The notes beneath the pieces are model-generated. The model worked only from the letters and a program-made list of their open reading frames with translations, had not been told where the DNA came from and did no database searches. The translations under genes were made by a program, and so were the position numbers. 64,000 nucleotides of DNA from Rudanella lutea DSM 19387 (GTDB lineage Bacteria; Bacteroidota; Bacteroidia; Cytophagales; Spirosomataceae). The stretch covers positions 663,694 to 727,693 of the forward strand of contig NZ_KB913013.1 of assembly GCF_000383955.1 (NCBI RefSeq). Reading direction: 5' to 3'. Of this stretch, positions 45,980 through 55,125 are shown in pieces; the stretch's first letter is position 1, and every line of letters starts with the position of its first letter.

Positions 45980-47401
45980 ATGACGAAGTACTTGCTGGCC
46001 AGTGCGCTGAGCCTGTTGATACTAACCGGAGGCTGTAAAAACTCAACGCAAACCGACCAGACGGAGACGAGCACTACTCCTACTGATACCACTACGGTTC
46101 AGTTTGGGCAGGCTCCTCCCGCGCCCGAATGGGCAAAAAATGCGACAATCTATGAAGTAAACACCCGCCAGTTTTCGCGGGAGGGTACGTTCAAGGCCGT
46201 TACGGCGCAGCTACCTCGGCTGAAAGAACTGGGAGTCGATATTGTCTGGCTCATGCCGATTTATCCCATCAGCCTCAAAAACAAAAAAGGACCTCTGGGT
46301 AGCCCCTATGCCGTGGCCGATTACATGTCGGTTAACCCCGACTACGGTACCCTCGATGATTTCAAGGCACTGGTGCAGCGGGCTCATGCGTTGGGCCTGC
46401 GGGTTATTCTGGACTGGATTCCGAACCATACCGGCTGGGACCATAAATGGATTACGGAGCACCCCGATTATTACACCAAGGTAAAAGGGAAAATGACCAC
46501 CCCGCTCGATCCGAAAACCGGCAAGCCGACCGATTGGACCGATGTAGTGGATCTGGATTACGACAACCCGAATCTGCGTAAGGCCATGATCGACGCCATG
46601 TCGTACTGGGTACGGGAGTGTGATATTGACGGTTTCCGCTGCGATGTCGCCGGCTTTGTTCCCGATGATTTCTGGCAGGAAGTGCGCCCGGCGCTCGACA
46701 AAATCAAAACGGTTTTCATGCTGGCCGAATGGGAGGACGAACCCGGTCATTTTTCGAGTTGCTTCAACGCCAATTACGCCTGGGGCATGCACACTGTCAT
46801 GAAGGCCGTTGCCCAGGGGGCTCGACCGGCTACCGTGATCGACTCCATGATTGTGCTCAACCAGAAGCGGTTTCCGAAATGGTTTTATCAGATGCAGTTT
46901 TTGCAGAACCACGACGAAAACTCGTGGAACGGCACACTCACCGAATCGTTTAAGGAAGGGGCCGATGCGTTTGTGGTACTGAGCCACACCATCGACGGGA
47001 TGCCGCTGGTCTATAACGGTATGGAATCGAACCTGAACAAGCGACTGGCTTTTTTTGAGAAAGACTCGATTCCCTGGGGAACGTACAGCAAAACCGACTT
47101 TTTTAAGTCACTACTGACCCTCAAACACCGTAACCGTGCTCTCTGGAACGGTCAGGCAGGCGGTAAAGCCGTGAAGATTCAAACGGGTGATGACGATAAA
47201 GTGTACGCCTTTTACCGGAAGAAAGACAATGATCAGGTTACGGTTGTACTTAATCTGTCGGAGAAACCCGTAACTACCCGACTCGAAGGAGCGGGCTACG
47301 AGGGGACATTCATGGAGATTTTTACCCGCACTTCGTCCGAAATTAAACCCGGTATGACGATTACCCTCAAACCCTGGGAGTATCGGGTGTACACCAACTA
47401 A
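45980..47401 (+). CDS. GH13 alpha-amylase-family lipoprotein
   Basis: A 473-aa glycoside hydrolase. I choose the ATG at 45980, giving lipobox LTGGC (Cys19); the longer frame at 45965 (TTG) is less likely. A Thr/Asp-rich tether leads to the TIM barrel. Catalytic residues: nucleophile Asp222 (DGFRCDVAG), acid/base Glu250 (LAEWEDE) and Asp312 (QNHDENS). The C-terminal small beta domain has VVLNLSEKPVTT. It should sit in a membrane, facing the periplasm or outside, and act on alpha-glucans or malto-oligosaccharides. It follows rpe by 40 bases, possibly on the same transcript. Confidence 0.9.
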   Translation: MTKYLLASALSLLILTGGCKNSTQTDQTETSTTPTDTTTVQFGQAPPAPEWAKNATIYEVNTRQFSREGTFKAVTAQLPRLKELGVDIVWLMPIYPISLKNKKGPLGSPYAVADYMSVNPDYGTLDDFKALVQRAHALGLRVILDWIPNHTGWDHKWITEHPDYYTKVKGKMTTPLDPKTGKPTDWTDVVDLDYDNPNLRKAMIDAMSYWVRECDIDGFRCDVAGFVPDDFWQEVRPALDKIKTVFMLAEWEDEPGHFSSCFNANYAWGMHTVMKAVAQGARPATVIDSMIVLNQKRFPKWFYQMQFLQNHDENSWNGTLTESFKEGADAFVVLSHTIDGMPLVYNGMESNLNKRLAFFEKDSIPWGTYSKTDFFKSLLTLKHRNRALWNGQAGGKAVKIQTGDDDKVYAFYRKKDNDQVTVVLNLSEKPVTTRLEGAGYEGTFMEIFTRTSSEIKPGMTITLKPWEYRVYTN

Positions 47402-47434
47402 TACAACTGGCCCCAGAGGGGGCATTTAAGGTCT

Positions 47435-47501
47435 AAGCAAAACGCGGACGGTCAGAGTGAGGTAGTTTTACTACTTCCATCTGACCGTCCGCGTTTTGCT
47501 T
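47435..47501. terminator. Long hairpin terminator after GH13 lipoprotein gene
   Basis: A perfect 22-bp stem (47435-47456 with 47480-47501) with an inner stem GGTAG-TTTTA-CTAC. It is long for a terminator and symmetrical, so it may act on both strands. Confidence 0.75.
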
Positions 47502-47522
47502 GGGTACCCTATAAAAAACGAA

Positions 47523-47551
47523 AAAGCCAAGCGAGACTCTCTCTTGGCTTT
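47523..47551 (+). terminator. Second hairpin in the convergent spacer
   Basis: AAAGCCAAG (47523-47531) pairs with CTTGGCTTT (47543-47551); the loop is CGAGACTCTCT. It stands just before the 29-codon frame and could be a back-up terminator or the end of a small RNA. Confidence 0.55.
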
Positions 47552-47568
47552 CTGATTTACTCAACGTT

Positions 47569-47658
47569 ATGAAAAACTTTTCTTTTCGACGCAATTATAT
47601 AACAAAAGGGACTATGAAAGGTTTTCCACACTGTAGAATTTTTTCAACAAAAACATAA
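47569..47658 (+). other. 29-codon open frame in AT-rich spacer (doubtful)
   Basis: ATG at 47569 to TAA at 47656-47658 encodes a basic peptide beginning MKNFSFRRNYITKGTMK. It could be a leader peptide, the decayed start of a longer exported protein, or chance. Codon use is AT-rich, unlike the neighbours. There is no support beyond the frame itself. Confidence 0.15.
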
Positions 47659-47785
47659 CTGCCTGTTTATTAGAATTTTAAAAATAATTAAAATCTAATT
47701 AATGGGCACAACATGAATTCAATTTTACCGAAACCCTGGCCCAAACACGCCAGAGGGTTCACAATATGAGTCAGTTAGCGCCCGC

Positions 47786-48460
47786 CTATTCTACATCAGG
47801 TGGATTAACCTGCCCGTCTCGAATCACAATCTTCCGGTCGGCCAGATCGGCCAGGCCTTCGTTGTGCGTGACGATGATAAAGGTTTGCCCGAAATTGTCG
47901 CGCAGGTTGAAAAAGAGCTTATGTAACTCTTCCGCATTGTGCGAATCCAGATTCCCGCTGGGTTCGTCAGCAAACACAACGGCCGGTTGATTGATGAGCG
48001 CGCGGGCAACGGCAGTCCGCTGCTGCTCACCACCCGACATCTGCGAGGGGAAATGCCCTCCGCGGTCGGGCAGGCCAAGCGTTTGTAACAACACCTGCGC
48101 GCGCTCGCGAACCTCACGCTCGGGCTTACCGGCAATGAAGCCCGGCAGGCACACATTTTCGAGCGCTGTAAATTCGGGCAGCAGGTTATTAAACTGGAAA
48201 ACAAACCCAATCTTTTCGTTTCGGAAACGGGCCAACTGATTATCGTTCAGCGTAAACACATTCTGATCGGCGAGAAAGACCTCGCCCGCATCGGGCCGGT
48301 CGAGGGTACCCAAAATGTGCAGCAGGGTACTTTTGCCAGCGCCCGACGCGCCCACAATGGACACAATTTCGCCGGAGTTGATGGTGAGGTCGATACCCCG
48401 CAGAACAGGCAGCGTACCGTACGAACGTTGGATATTTGAAGCGGTGAGAATGGATGTCAT
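47786..48460 (-). CDS. LolD/MacB-type ABC transporter ATPase
   Basis: A 224-aa ATP-binding subunit. I choose the ATG at 48460 ([15 protein letters not shown]). Walker [11 protein letters not shown]-loop [16 protein letters not shown], signature [15 protein letters not shown], Walker [13 protein letters not shown] and the H-loop THNEG are all present. The [16 protein letters not shown] sequence is typical of LolD, which drives lipoprotein release from the inner membrane, but the permease partner (LolC/E) is not in this window. An alternative is a MacB-like efflux ATPase. Confidence 0.88.
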   Translation of the reverse strand: MTSILTASNIQRSYGTLPVLRGIDLTINSGEIVSIVGASGAGKSTLLHILGTLDRPDAGEVFLADQNVFTLNDNQLARFRNEKIGFVFQFNNLLPEFTALENVCLPGFIAGKPEREVRERAQVLLQTLGLPDRGGHFPSQMSGGEQQRTAVARALINQPAVVFADEPSGNLDSHNAEELHKLFFNLRDNFGQTFIIVTHNEGLADLADRKIVIRDGQVNPPDVE

Positions 48461-48608
48461 AAATGAGTTATTCGGGAACAACGAACCGTGGGCAGCGAAC
48501 CGTACACCCCTTAAAGGTATCGGTGAATAAGCGTTTGTAATTCATGGATAACTGAAAAAACTGCTCATTGCCTACTGTTCACTGCTTATTGCGTAGTAAA
48601 TTGCCGCG

Positions 48609-48616
48609 CAAAATTA
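48609..48616 (-). promoter_or_regulatory. Candidate LolD-type gene promoter, -7 element
   Basis: On the minus strand TAATTTTG is an exact TANNTTTG match, about 150 bases before the LolD-type gene start. No convincing -33 element. The spacer also drives sucC in the other direction. Confidence 0.28.
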
Positions 48617-48662
48617 GTGTTTTCAACATTCCTTTCGGGCCGCCGAAGCGGTTGCATCCGTC

Positions 48663-49880
48663 ATGAATATACACGAGTATCAGGGTAAAGAAATTTTAAA
48701 GCGCTACGGCGTTCGAATCCAGGAAGGCATTGTAGCCGAATCACCCGACAAAGCCGTTGAGGCCGCCAAGCAGATTATGGCGCAAACCAACTCAAAGTTT
48801 GTTGTGGTGAAATCTCAGATTCACGCTGGAGGGCGCGGTAAAGGTAAGGTTCAGGGATCAGAGCAGCGGGGTGTGGCCCTGGCTAAATCGGTCGAAGACG
48901 TACGCCAGATTTCCGAAAACCTGATCGGCAAAGTGCTTGTAACGCACCAAACGGGCCCAGAAGGCAAGAAAGTAAATAAGGTACTGGTAGCTCAGGACGT
49001 ATTCTACCCCGGCGAATCAGAGCCTAAGGAAATGTATCTGGGTATTCTGCTCGACCGCTCGAAGGCCTGCAACGTAATCATGGCCAGCACCGAAGGCGGT
49101 ATGGACATCGAAGAAGTTGCCGAGAAAACGCCGGAGAAAATCGTGAAAGAGTGGATCGACCCGGCCGTTGGTCTTCAGGCATTCCAGGCCCGCAAAATTG
49201 CGTTTGGCCTCGGCTTGCAGGGTGAAGCGTTCAAAGAGATGGTGAAGTTTGTAACATCGCTATACAAAGCGTACGTTGATACGGATGCTTCGATGTTTGA
49301 GATCAACCCCGTACTGAAAACCTCGGACAACAAAATCCTGGCCGTTGATGCCAAGGTGAATCTGGACGACAACGCCCTTTACCGTCACCCGGACCTGGCC
49401 AATCTCCGCGACATCACGGAAGAAGATCCCCTCGAAGTAGAAGCCTCATCGAACGACCTGAACTATGTGAAGCTCGACGGCAACGTGGGCTGTATGGTAA
49501 ACGGTGCCGGTTTGGCCATGGCGACGATGGATATCATCAAGCTGTCGGGTGGTGAGCCTGCCAACTTCCTCGACGTAGGGGGTGGTGCCAACGCCAAGAC
49601 GGTAGAAGCCGGTTTCCGGATCATCCTGAAAGACCCGAACGTAAAAGCCATCCTGATCAACATTTTTGGGGGTATCGTTCGTTGCGACCGCGTTGCGACC
49701 GGGGTCGTGGAAGCCTACAAAGCAATCGGCGATATTCCGGTTCCGATCATCGTTCGTTTGCAGGGCACCAACGCGGCCGAAGGCGCAAAAATCATCGACG
49801 AATCAGGACTGAAAGTTCAGTCGGCGGTGGAGTTGAAAGAAGCGGCCGAGAAAGTTCGGGCGGTGGTGGCTAACCTGTAG
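48663..49880 (+). CDS. sucC: Succinyl-CoA ligase (ADP-forming), beta subunit
   Basis: A 405-aa ATP-grasp subunit that makes ATP or GTP from succinyl-CoA in the TCA cycle. Signatures: [17 protein letters not shown] at the start, [13 protein letters not shown] in the ATP-grasp domain, EINPVLKT and the CoA-binding/active region [16 protein letters not shown]. Length fits. The alpha-subunit gene sucD is not next to it, as is common in this phylum. A terminator closes it at 49990. Confidence 0.96.
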   Translation: MNIHEYQGKEILKRYGVRIQEGIVAESPDKAVEAAKQIMAQTNSKFVVVKSQIHAGGRGKGKVQGSEQRGVALAKSVEDVRQISENLIGKVLVTHQTGPEGKKVNKVLVAQDVFYPGESEPKEMYLGILLDRSKACNVIMASTEGGMDIEEVAEKTPEKIVKEWIDPAVGLQAFQARKIAFGLGLQGEAFKEMVKFVTSLYKAYVDTDASMFEINPVLKTSDNKILAVDAKVNLDDNALYRHPDLANLRDITEEDPLEVEASSNDLNYVKLDGNVGCMVNGAGLAMATMDIIKLSGGEPANFLDVGGGANAKTVEAGFRIILKDPNVKAILINIFGGIVRCDRVATGVVEAYKAIGDIPVPIIVRLQGTNAAEGAKIIDESGLKVQSAVELKEAAEKVRAVVANL

Positions 49881-49989
49881 TCGTTCGTTTCGGGTTTGGG
49901 TTCTTCGCTTTTAGTCAAGGGTGAACTCGTAGCAACCATTCAACCCGTTTCGAGTTACCTGCTCCCGTTCAAGGGAATCCAAAAAGAAC

Positions 49990-50026
49990 AAAAAAGGGGC
50001 GTAGCAAACTGCTACGCCCCTTTTTT
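49990..50026. terminator. Bidirectional terminator, sucC versus DUF1460 gene
   Basis: A perfect 17-bp stem (49990-50006 with 50010-50026) with a 3-base loop, A-run and T-run on either foot. Confidence 0.92.
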
Positions 50027-50040
50027 GTTACCAGATCGGC

Positions 50041-50901
50041 TTACTGCGCACTGGCGGTGAGTGGGCTACCGGCGGGTTTGAAACGAGCCACCCGGATGCC
50101 CGATAACCAGCGGTTGGCCAGCACATACTCGGTGAGCGGCTGACTCGTCAGCACGACCCGCCCCAAATCCGACGACGCGTGTAATAGATGCACCCGGCCA
50201 TTTTGCCAGACGGCAAATCCGCAATGCTTCATGTCGAGGCCGGGTCGCGACGCCGTCAGCATGATGATATCTCCATCGCGCAGGTTATTTTCTGCCTGAC
50301 GCAGGTTTTTCTTTGGTACAAAGGCAAATCGTTCCTGACTCAACGCTGTTTCGATCTGGGCGATCTGTTTGTACACGGTCGGATTTTGCAGAGCCGGGTA
50401 CTTATGGGTTTTGGCGGTCATGTACGACAACGGCTTCGATACCCGCACGTGGCCCGTCAGTAGCGATGTAACATCCTGTAAAACGCCTTTCCGCTCGTTG
50501 TCGCGCAACCACTCCGAGAAGTAGTGTAACCGACTGGCGTACCCATCGATTTGTCCGTTACGATACCGGATTTTGGTCAGTTGCTTCCGAAACAACGTCT
50601 CGATCTGTGCGGCATTCTTCTTGTCGGTCACCTCATGCCACGCCAGAGTAAGCGCCATCGTCGTTTCGACGAACGTGGTACAATCGAACTCGCCCACGTT
50701 GACAATCAGCTGTTCGGTATCGCTCTTGTCGAGCGTATGCGGTACGTACGGTTTACCCAGAAACAGCCGTCCTACGCCCAGTACTGTCTCCGCAACCGTA
50801 GGGCCCGAGGCCGTTGCCAGCTCACGCGGCTCAGGCAGGGTTTGGGCCATACCAGCGGAGGCCCACAAGAATTGAAACAAAACGAGGTAATAGTTGTGCA
50901 T
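50041..50901 (-). CDS. Exported DUF1460 amidase (NlpC/P60-like)
   Basis: A 286-aa protein. I choose the ATG at 50901, giving signal MHNYYLVLFQFLWASAGMA; a longer frame reaches 50922. The DUF1460 domain has GEFDCTTFVETTMALTLAW with the nucleophile Cys, and GLDMKHCGFAVW with the catalytic His. A related structure is known as an N-acetylmuramoyl-L-alanine amidase-like enzyme from Bacteroides. I infer peptidoglycan or peptide cleavage in the periplasm. The gene is convergent with sucC and is separated from the upstream GH13 gene by 36 bases on the same strand. Confidence 0.85.
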   Translation of the reverse strand: MHNYYLVLFQFLWASAGMAQTLPEPRELATASGPTVAETVLGVGRLFLGKPYVPHTLDKSDTEQLIVNVGEFDCTTFVETTMALTLAWHEVTDKKNAAQIETLFRKQLTKIRYRNGQIDGYASRLHYFSEWLRDNERKGVLQDVTSLLTGHVRVSKPLSYMTAKTHKYPALQNPTVYKQIAQIETALSQERFAFVPKKNLRQAENNLRDGDIIMLTASRPGLDMKHCGFAVWQNGRVHLLHASSDLGRVVLTSQPLTEYVLANRWLSGIRVARFKPAGSPLTASAQ

Positions 50902-50937
50902 AGGCTCGGTGGGTTTATGCAAGCATGAACGCGCAAG

Positions 50938-52644
50938 TTACCGGATTTCAAGGATTAAGACGCCAAGCGGGGGCAAAGTCACCGGTACGCCCGACGAGCC
51001 AATTATTTCCGCGTCAAAATTAGCCCCGAACACATCGACAAACCGGTAAGTAGCCGTTTCGTCGAGTTGCATGGTTTGCCAGGCATGGGTCGGAATCTGA
51101 ATCGTAGTGTCGGCCCGTTGCGTCCGGTCAAAATTACACACGATCAATAAGCGTTGCTGCCCGGTATGGCGCAGGTACGAATACAGTCGGTTGCCGTTGT
51201 AGCCGGGGGTCTGGTTGTTGGCCCACTGCAAATCATAAAAAGCCCCGTTCTGAATCGCGTCAGATTGGTTGACAAGCGCATTCAACCGCCCATAAAAAGC
51301 TTTGAGTTGTTGGGTATCGGGCGGGAGAGCCCCATTATCGAACCCTGACCGCAGATAATCCTGCCATTCGGGAATGCCCCAATAATCGAAAATTGTAGTC
51401 CGGCCATCGTCACCACTAAATCCTTCGCTTCCCTCGGCCCTAACCCCCAACTCCTGCCCAAAATAGAGCAATAGCGGCCCCGTATGCAACGTTGCTGTGA
51501 CCACCATGGCCGGTACGGCAATCCAGGGGTCGCCCGCAAAAAACCGCGAAGCAATGCGTTGCTCGTCGTGGGTTTCGAGAAACCGCAGCATGTGTTCGCT
51601 AAAATCGCCCGACTCCTGCTGCCACACGCGGGTAATGTCGTGGCACGAACCGTGTCCTTCCATGAGCCGCCGGAGTGAGTCGTACAAGCCCACTTTATCG
51701 TAGAGATAGTCGAAGCCGCCTTCCTCGATAAACCGCCGGTACAAACCGGGGTCGTAGATTTCGGCAATGAAAATCAGGTGCGGATACCGGCTTTTCACCT
51801 GCCCAATGGCCCAGTGCCAAAACTCGACCGGAATCAGATGCGCCATATCGCACCGAAAACCATCTACGCCTTTAGCAGCCCAGAACAGGAGAATATCGAG
51901 CATCTGATGCCAGGTAGCCGGGGGCGGGTCAAAATGGCCCACCCAGCCGTTGAACACGTCGATCCCGTAGTTGAGCTTCACGGTTTCGTACCAATCGTCG
52001 ATAGAAGGCGCTTCGGTAAGCGAGCCGGAGCCCGTCACTTTGGCCGGGTATTCGCGGATCTGCTGGCGGTCGGGTTCACAGGCGGGCGTCACAAACTGAC
52101 GGCCGGGCAGGTAGTAAAAATTGTTCTGAGCTGAAAACGCCTGTTGGGTGTCGTCGGCCTCGCCTAAGTCGCGCACGCCCGCCGGTTTCCTGTCTGAGTG
52201 GTACTGCCGCGCTACGTGATTGGGGACAAAGTCGATGATTACTTTCAGCCCATGCCCCTGCGTGCGATGGAGCAGGGATTCGAACTCGGCCATGCGGTTG
52301 GGCACGTCGACGGCCATATCGGGGTCAACGTCGTAGTAGTCTTTGACGGCATACGGCGACCCGGCCTGACCTTTGACCACCGAGGGGTCATCGGGACGAA
52401 TACCAAAGGCTGAGTAATCGGTGGCGGTGGCGTGTTCCAGAATCCCCGTGAACCAGAGATGCGTAGCCCCAAACGCCCGAAGGTCGGTCAGGGCCCGGTC
52501 GTCAATATCGGCAAATTTACCGACTCCGTTCTGGGCCAATGTCCCATTTCGGTGGTTGGTTGTATTCTGATTACCGAACAGACGGGTAAATATCTGATAG
52601 ATGACCAGCTTATCCAGCTTAGGCTTCGCAACGGTGGTATTCAT
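50938..52644 (-). CDS. Cytoplasmic GH13 alpha-amylase-family enzyme
   Basis: A 568-aa hydrolase without a signal peptide. TIM-barrel signatures: KVIIDFVPNHVARQ, nucleophile Asp266 (DGFRCDMAH), acid/base Glu295 (IAEIYDP) and Asp360 (ETHDEQR). The C-terminal all-beta domain begins near 465. Likely acts on malto-oligosaccharides that reach the cytoplasm; the exact specificity (amylase, trehalose-related, or branching-type) cannot be read. It shares a divergent promoter spacer with the exported GH13 at 52794. The DUF1460 gene follows on the same strand. Confidence 0.87.
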   Translation of the reverse strand: MNTTVAKPKLDKLVIYQIFTRLFGNQNTTNHRNGTLAQNGVGKFADIDDRALTDLRAFGATHLWFTGILEHATATDYSAFGIRPDDPSVVKGQAGSPYAVKDYYDVDPDMAVDVPNRMAEFESLLHRTQGHGLKVIIDFVPNHVARQYHSDRKPAGVRDLGEADDTQQAFSAQNNFYYLPGRQFVTPACEPDRQQIREYPAKVTGSGSLTEAPSIDDWYETVKLNYGIDVFNGWVGHFDPPPATWHQMLDILLFWAAKGVDGFRCDMAHLIPVEFWHWAIGQVKSRYPHLIFIAEIYDPGLYRRFIEEGGFDYLYDKVGLYDSLRRLMEGHGSCHDITRVWQQESGDFSEHMLRFLETHDEQRIASRFFAGDPWIAVPAMVVTATLHTGPLLLYFGQELGVRAEGSEGFSGDDGRTTIFDYWGIPEWQDYLRSGFDNGALPPDTQQLKAFYGRLNALVNQSDAIQNGAFYDLQWANNQTPGYNGNRLYSYLRHTGQQRLLIVCNFDRTQRADTTIQIPTHAWQTMQLDETATYRFVDVFGANFDAEIIGSSGVPVTLPPLGVLILEIR

Positions 52645-52763
52645 ACCGCAAAATTAAGACGGGAATCCCGTAAGTACCTCGAAAACTCGATCAAGTCGTG
52701 CGCCGGTCACTCGACTACTGGGTTACGAGAGCCGCGCATTATCCGGGTCTCATTTCCCTTTAG

Positions 52764-52771
52764 TACATTTG
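52764..52771 (+). promoter_or_regulatory. Candidate promoter for the exported GH13 gene, -7 element
   Basis: TACATTTG matches TANNTTTG exactly and lies 22 bases before the ATG at 52794. The spacer to a -33 TTTG is not evident (ATTA near 52738). The leader would be about 15 nt. Confidence 0.42.
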
Positions 52772-52793
52772 TCGGGTATCTTTTACCAATTTT

Positions 52794-54656
52794 ATGAAAC
52801 ATTTCTGTGTAACCCTGCTTTGCCTGCTGGGGCTTTCGGCTGCTACGCTTCAGGCACAGGACGCTCGCATTCAACGGGTTGACCCAACCAACTGGTGGGT
52901 GGGCATGAAAGACCCCAAACTCCAGCTGCTGGTGTACGGTAAAAACCTGAGCAAAGCGAAAGTAAGCACGCGGTATCCGGGCATCACGGTTGGCAAAATC
53001 ACTTCGTTTCCAAACACCAACTACGTCGCTGTTGACCTGACCATTGCCCCAACCACCAAACCGGGTACGGTTCCGCTTCTGTTTACGGTAGGTAGCCAAA
53101 CGATTACCCACAATTACCGGATTGCCGCCCGAGACCGGAGCCGCGACCGTGTGCAGGGTCTCACCTCGGCCGATCTGGTGTACCTGATTTTGCCCGACCG
53201 GTTCTCGAACGGCGACCCTTCCAACGATAAGTTTGCCGATATGGCCGACCCCAACGCCGACCGCAGCAATCCGTACTTTCGGCATGGGGGCGATTTGCAG
53301 GGCATTATCAATCACCTCGATTATTTCAATGAGCTGGGCGTAACGGCCCTCTGGCTTAACCCGGTCATCGAAAACGATCAACCCCTGACTAACGAGGGCG
53401 GAGCCATGCGCTCGGCCTACCACGGGTACGGTTTCACCGATCACTACCGGGTAGACCGGCGGCTGGGCGGTAACGAGGCTTACAAGAAACTGGTGAACGA
53501 GGCCCACAAAAAAGGCATTAAGATTATTCAGGACGCGGTGTATAACCACGTGGGAGCCAACCATTGGCTGCTCAAAGACATGCCCGCCAAAGACTGGCTC
53601 AATCAATGGCCCACCTACACCAACACGTCGTACAAAGATCAGCCCCTGCTGGACCCCTATGCATCGGCGCTCGACAAAAAAGTGACGCTCGACGGCTGGT
53701 TTGTGCCTCACCTGCCCGATTTGAATCAGAAAAACCCGGTGGTGGCCAATTATCTCATTCAGCACGCCCTCTGGACGGTCGAAGAGTTCGGCATTGATGC
53801 CTGGCGGATCGACACGTACATCTACAATGATCTGGCGTTTATGAACCGCTGCAATCAGGCACTGCTCGATAATTTCCCGAACATTCACCTGTTTGGCGAG
53901 TCGTGGGTAGGTAGTGTGCCCAATCAGGCCTATTTCACCCGCAACAACATCGAATCATCGTTCAAGTGTAATCTGCCCGGTGGCATGGATTTTCAGGTTT
54001 ATAATGCCCTGAACGAAACCCTCAAACGCGACAACCCCGAAACGGTGTACAGCGTACTGGCGCAGGATTATCTGTACAAAGACGCATCGCGCAACCTTAT
54101 TTTTCTCGACAACCACGACACCGATCGGTATTTCTCGGTGATTGGCGAGGATATGAATAAGTTTAAAATGGGCCTGGTGTTTCTGATGACGAGCCGGGGG
54201 ATTCCGCAGATTTACTACGGCACCGAGGTGTTAATGAAGAACTTCAAAGATCCTTCCGACGCCGAGGTTCGCCGGGACTTTCCGGGCGGCTTTGCCGACG
54301 ATAAAGCAAACAAATTCACGGCCGCCGGGCGTACCAAAGTCGAGAATGAGGTGTTTGATTTCGTGCGGCAACTGGGTCAGTACCGCAAGCAGTCGGCGGC
54401 CTTGAAAACGGGCAAACTGATGCAGTTTCTGCCCCAAAACAACGTGTACGCCTATGCCCGCTACACCGACGCACAAACCGTGATGGTGTTTATGAACAGC
54501 GGCAAAAAAGACGCAACTGTCGAAACAGCCCGTTTTGCCGAGCGAATGAAAGGCTACAGCCGGGCTCGCAATGTGCTGACGGGCGAGGTGATCTCGAACC
54601 TGACGACGCTCAACGTACCCGCCCAAACGGCTTTGCTGCTGGAGTTGCAGAGATAA
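52794..54656 (+). CDS. Exported neopullulanase-like GH13 enzyme (SusA/cyclomaltodextrinase type)
   Basis: A 620-aa protein with signal peptide MKHFCVTLLCLLGLSAATLQA. A beta-sandwich N-domain (about 25-115, NWWVGMKDPKLQLLVYGKN) is typical of cyclomaltodextrinases. The TIM barrel carries nucleophile Asp340 (DAWRIDTY), acid/base Glu369 (LFGESWVG) and Asp442 (DNHDTDR). The C-terminal domain ends VPAQTALLLELQR. It should cleave pullulan, maltodextrins or cyclodextrins in the periplasm. It is divergent from the cytoplasmic GH13, suggesting sequential breakdown outside and inside. Confidence 0.9.
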   Translation: MKHFCVTLLCLLGLSAATLQAQDARIQRVDPTNWWVGMKDPKLQLLVYGKNLSKAKVSTRYPGITVGKITSFPNTNYVAVDLTIAPTTKPGTVPLLFTVGSQTITHNYRIAARDRSRDRVQGLTSADLVYLILPDRFSNGDPSNDKFADMADPNADRSNPYFRHGGDLQGIINHLDYFNELGVTALWLNPVIENDQPLTNEGGAMRSAYHGYGFTDHYRVDRRLGGNEAYKKLVNEAHKKGIKIIQDAVYNHVGANHWLLKDMPAKDWLNQWPTYTNTSYKDQPLLDPYASALDKKVTLDGWFVPHLPDLNQKNPVVANYLIQHALWTVEEFGIDAWRIDTYIYNDLAFMNRCNQALLDNFPNIHLFGESWVGSVPNQAYFTRNNIESSFKCNLPGGMDFQVYNALNETLKRDNPETVYSVLAQDYLYKDASRNLIFLDNHDTDRYFSVIGEDMNKFKMGLVFLMTSRGIPQIYYGTEVLMKNFKDPSDAEVRRDFPGGFADDKANKFTAAGRTKVENEVFDFVRQLGQYRKQSAALKTGKLMQFLPQNNVYAYARYTDAQTVMVFMNSGKKDATVETARFAERMKGYSRARNVLTGEVISNLTTLNVPAQTALLLELQR

Positions 54657-54795
54657 TGGAATGGACAGTGAGCAATGGATAATGGACAATGAACAACTAA
54701 CAGTGAACAGTGAACAATGTATAATGAACAATTGGGTTGCCTGGTGACAATCAGCTGCTTCATTATACATCGTTCATTATACATCATACATTTAA
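54657..54795. repeat. CAATG-family degenerate repeat with inverted arms
   Basis: Short AATGAACAATG-like units fill 54657-54730. ATGTATAATGAA (54717-54728) has its exact reverse complement twice (54759-54770 and 54773-54784). The right half reads the opposite strand. Confidence 0.68.
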
Positions 54796-54846
54796 TTCTG
54801 CTCCACTACTCAGCACCCAACCTGCTTTTGTACGGGAGTCTGAAGT

Positions 54847-54900
54847 AACAACCCAAACCACTGTCCGGGTCTACGACCACCGACAGGGTTTGGGTTGTTT
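54847..54900 (+). terminator. Terminator-like hairpin downstream of the exported GH13 gene
   Basis: AACAACCCAAACC (54847-54859) pairs with GGTTTGGGTTGTT (54887-54899), with extra pairing CTGTC/GACAG inside and T-rich sequence after. About 190 bases after the stop, so it may catch read-through. Confidence 0.65.
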
Positions 54901-55075
54901 GTTTAAGACCTGCAAAGGCGCGAAAGCTGACAACTTTTTAAAAAATTTCACGAACCCTAACTGGCTGTGTTTCGGGGCTCAGGCTCTTTGGAAAGCATCT
55001 TTTTACGCAACTGAGGGTACTGCGGCTGGGTGATTGCTGAACAAAAAGGTAGTACCCGGTGGTTATCCGATAGTA

Positions 55076-55104
55076 CACCCCGTTGACCAACTGGCCACGG
55101 GGTG
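55076..55104 (+). promoter_or_regulatory. Hairpin directly upstream of the efflux operon
   Basis: CACCCCGT (55076-55083) pairs with ACGGGGTG (55097-55104) over a 13-base loop. It sits 22 bases before the tolC-family ATG, so it may be an operator, a leader hairpin, or chance. Confidence 0.35.
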
Positions 55105-55125
55105 CCCTTGTTTGTTCACTCCGTT

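Larger units (their letters stand above)
47402..47785. other. AT-rich convergent spacer
   Basis: 384 bases between the convergent GH13 lipoprotein and LolD-type genes. It contains two hairpins (47435-47501, 47523-47551) and then about 180 bases (47570-47750) of unusually AT-rich DNA. That stretch has a 29-codon open frame (47569-47658) but no recognised gene. Confidence 0.6.
54657..55125. other. 469-base spacer before the efflux operon
   Basis: Holds a CAATG-family repeat (54657-54795), a terminator-like hairpin (54847-54900), then 170 bases without recognised gene, and a hairpin at 55076-55104 just upstream of tolC. No clear promoter was found for the operon. Confidence 0.55.
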
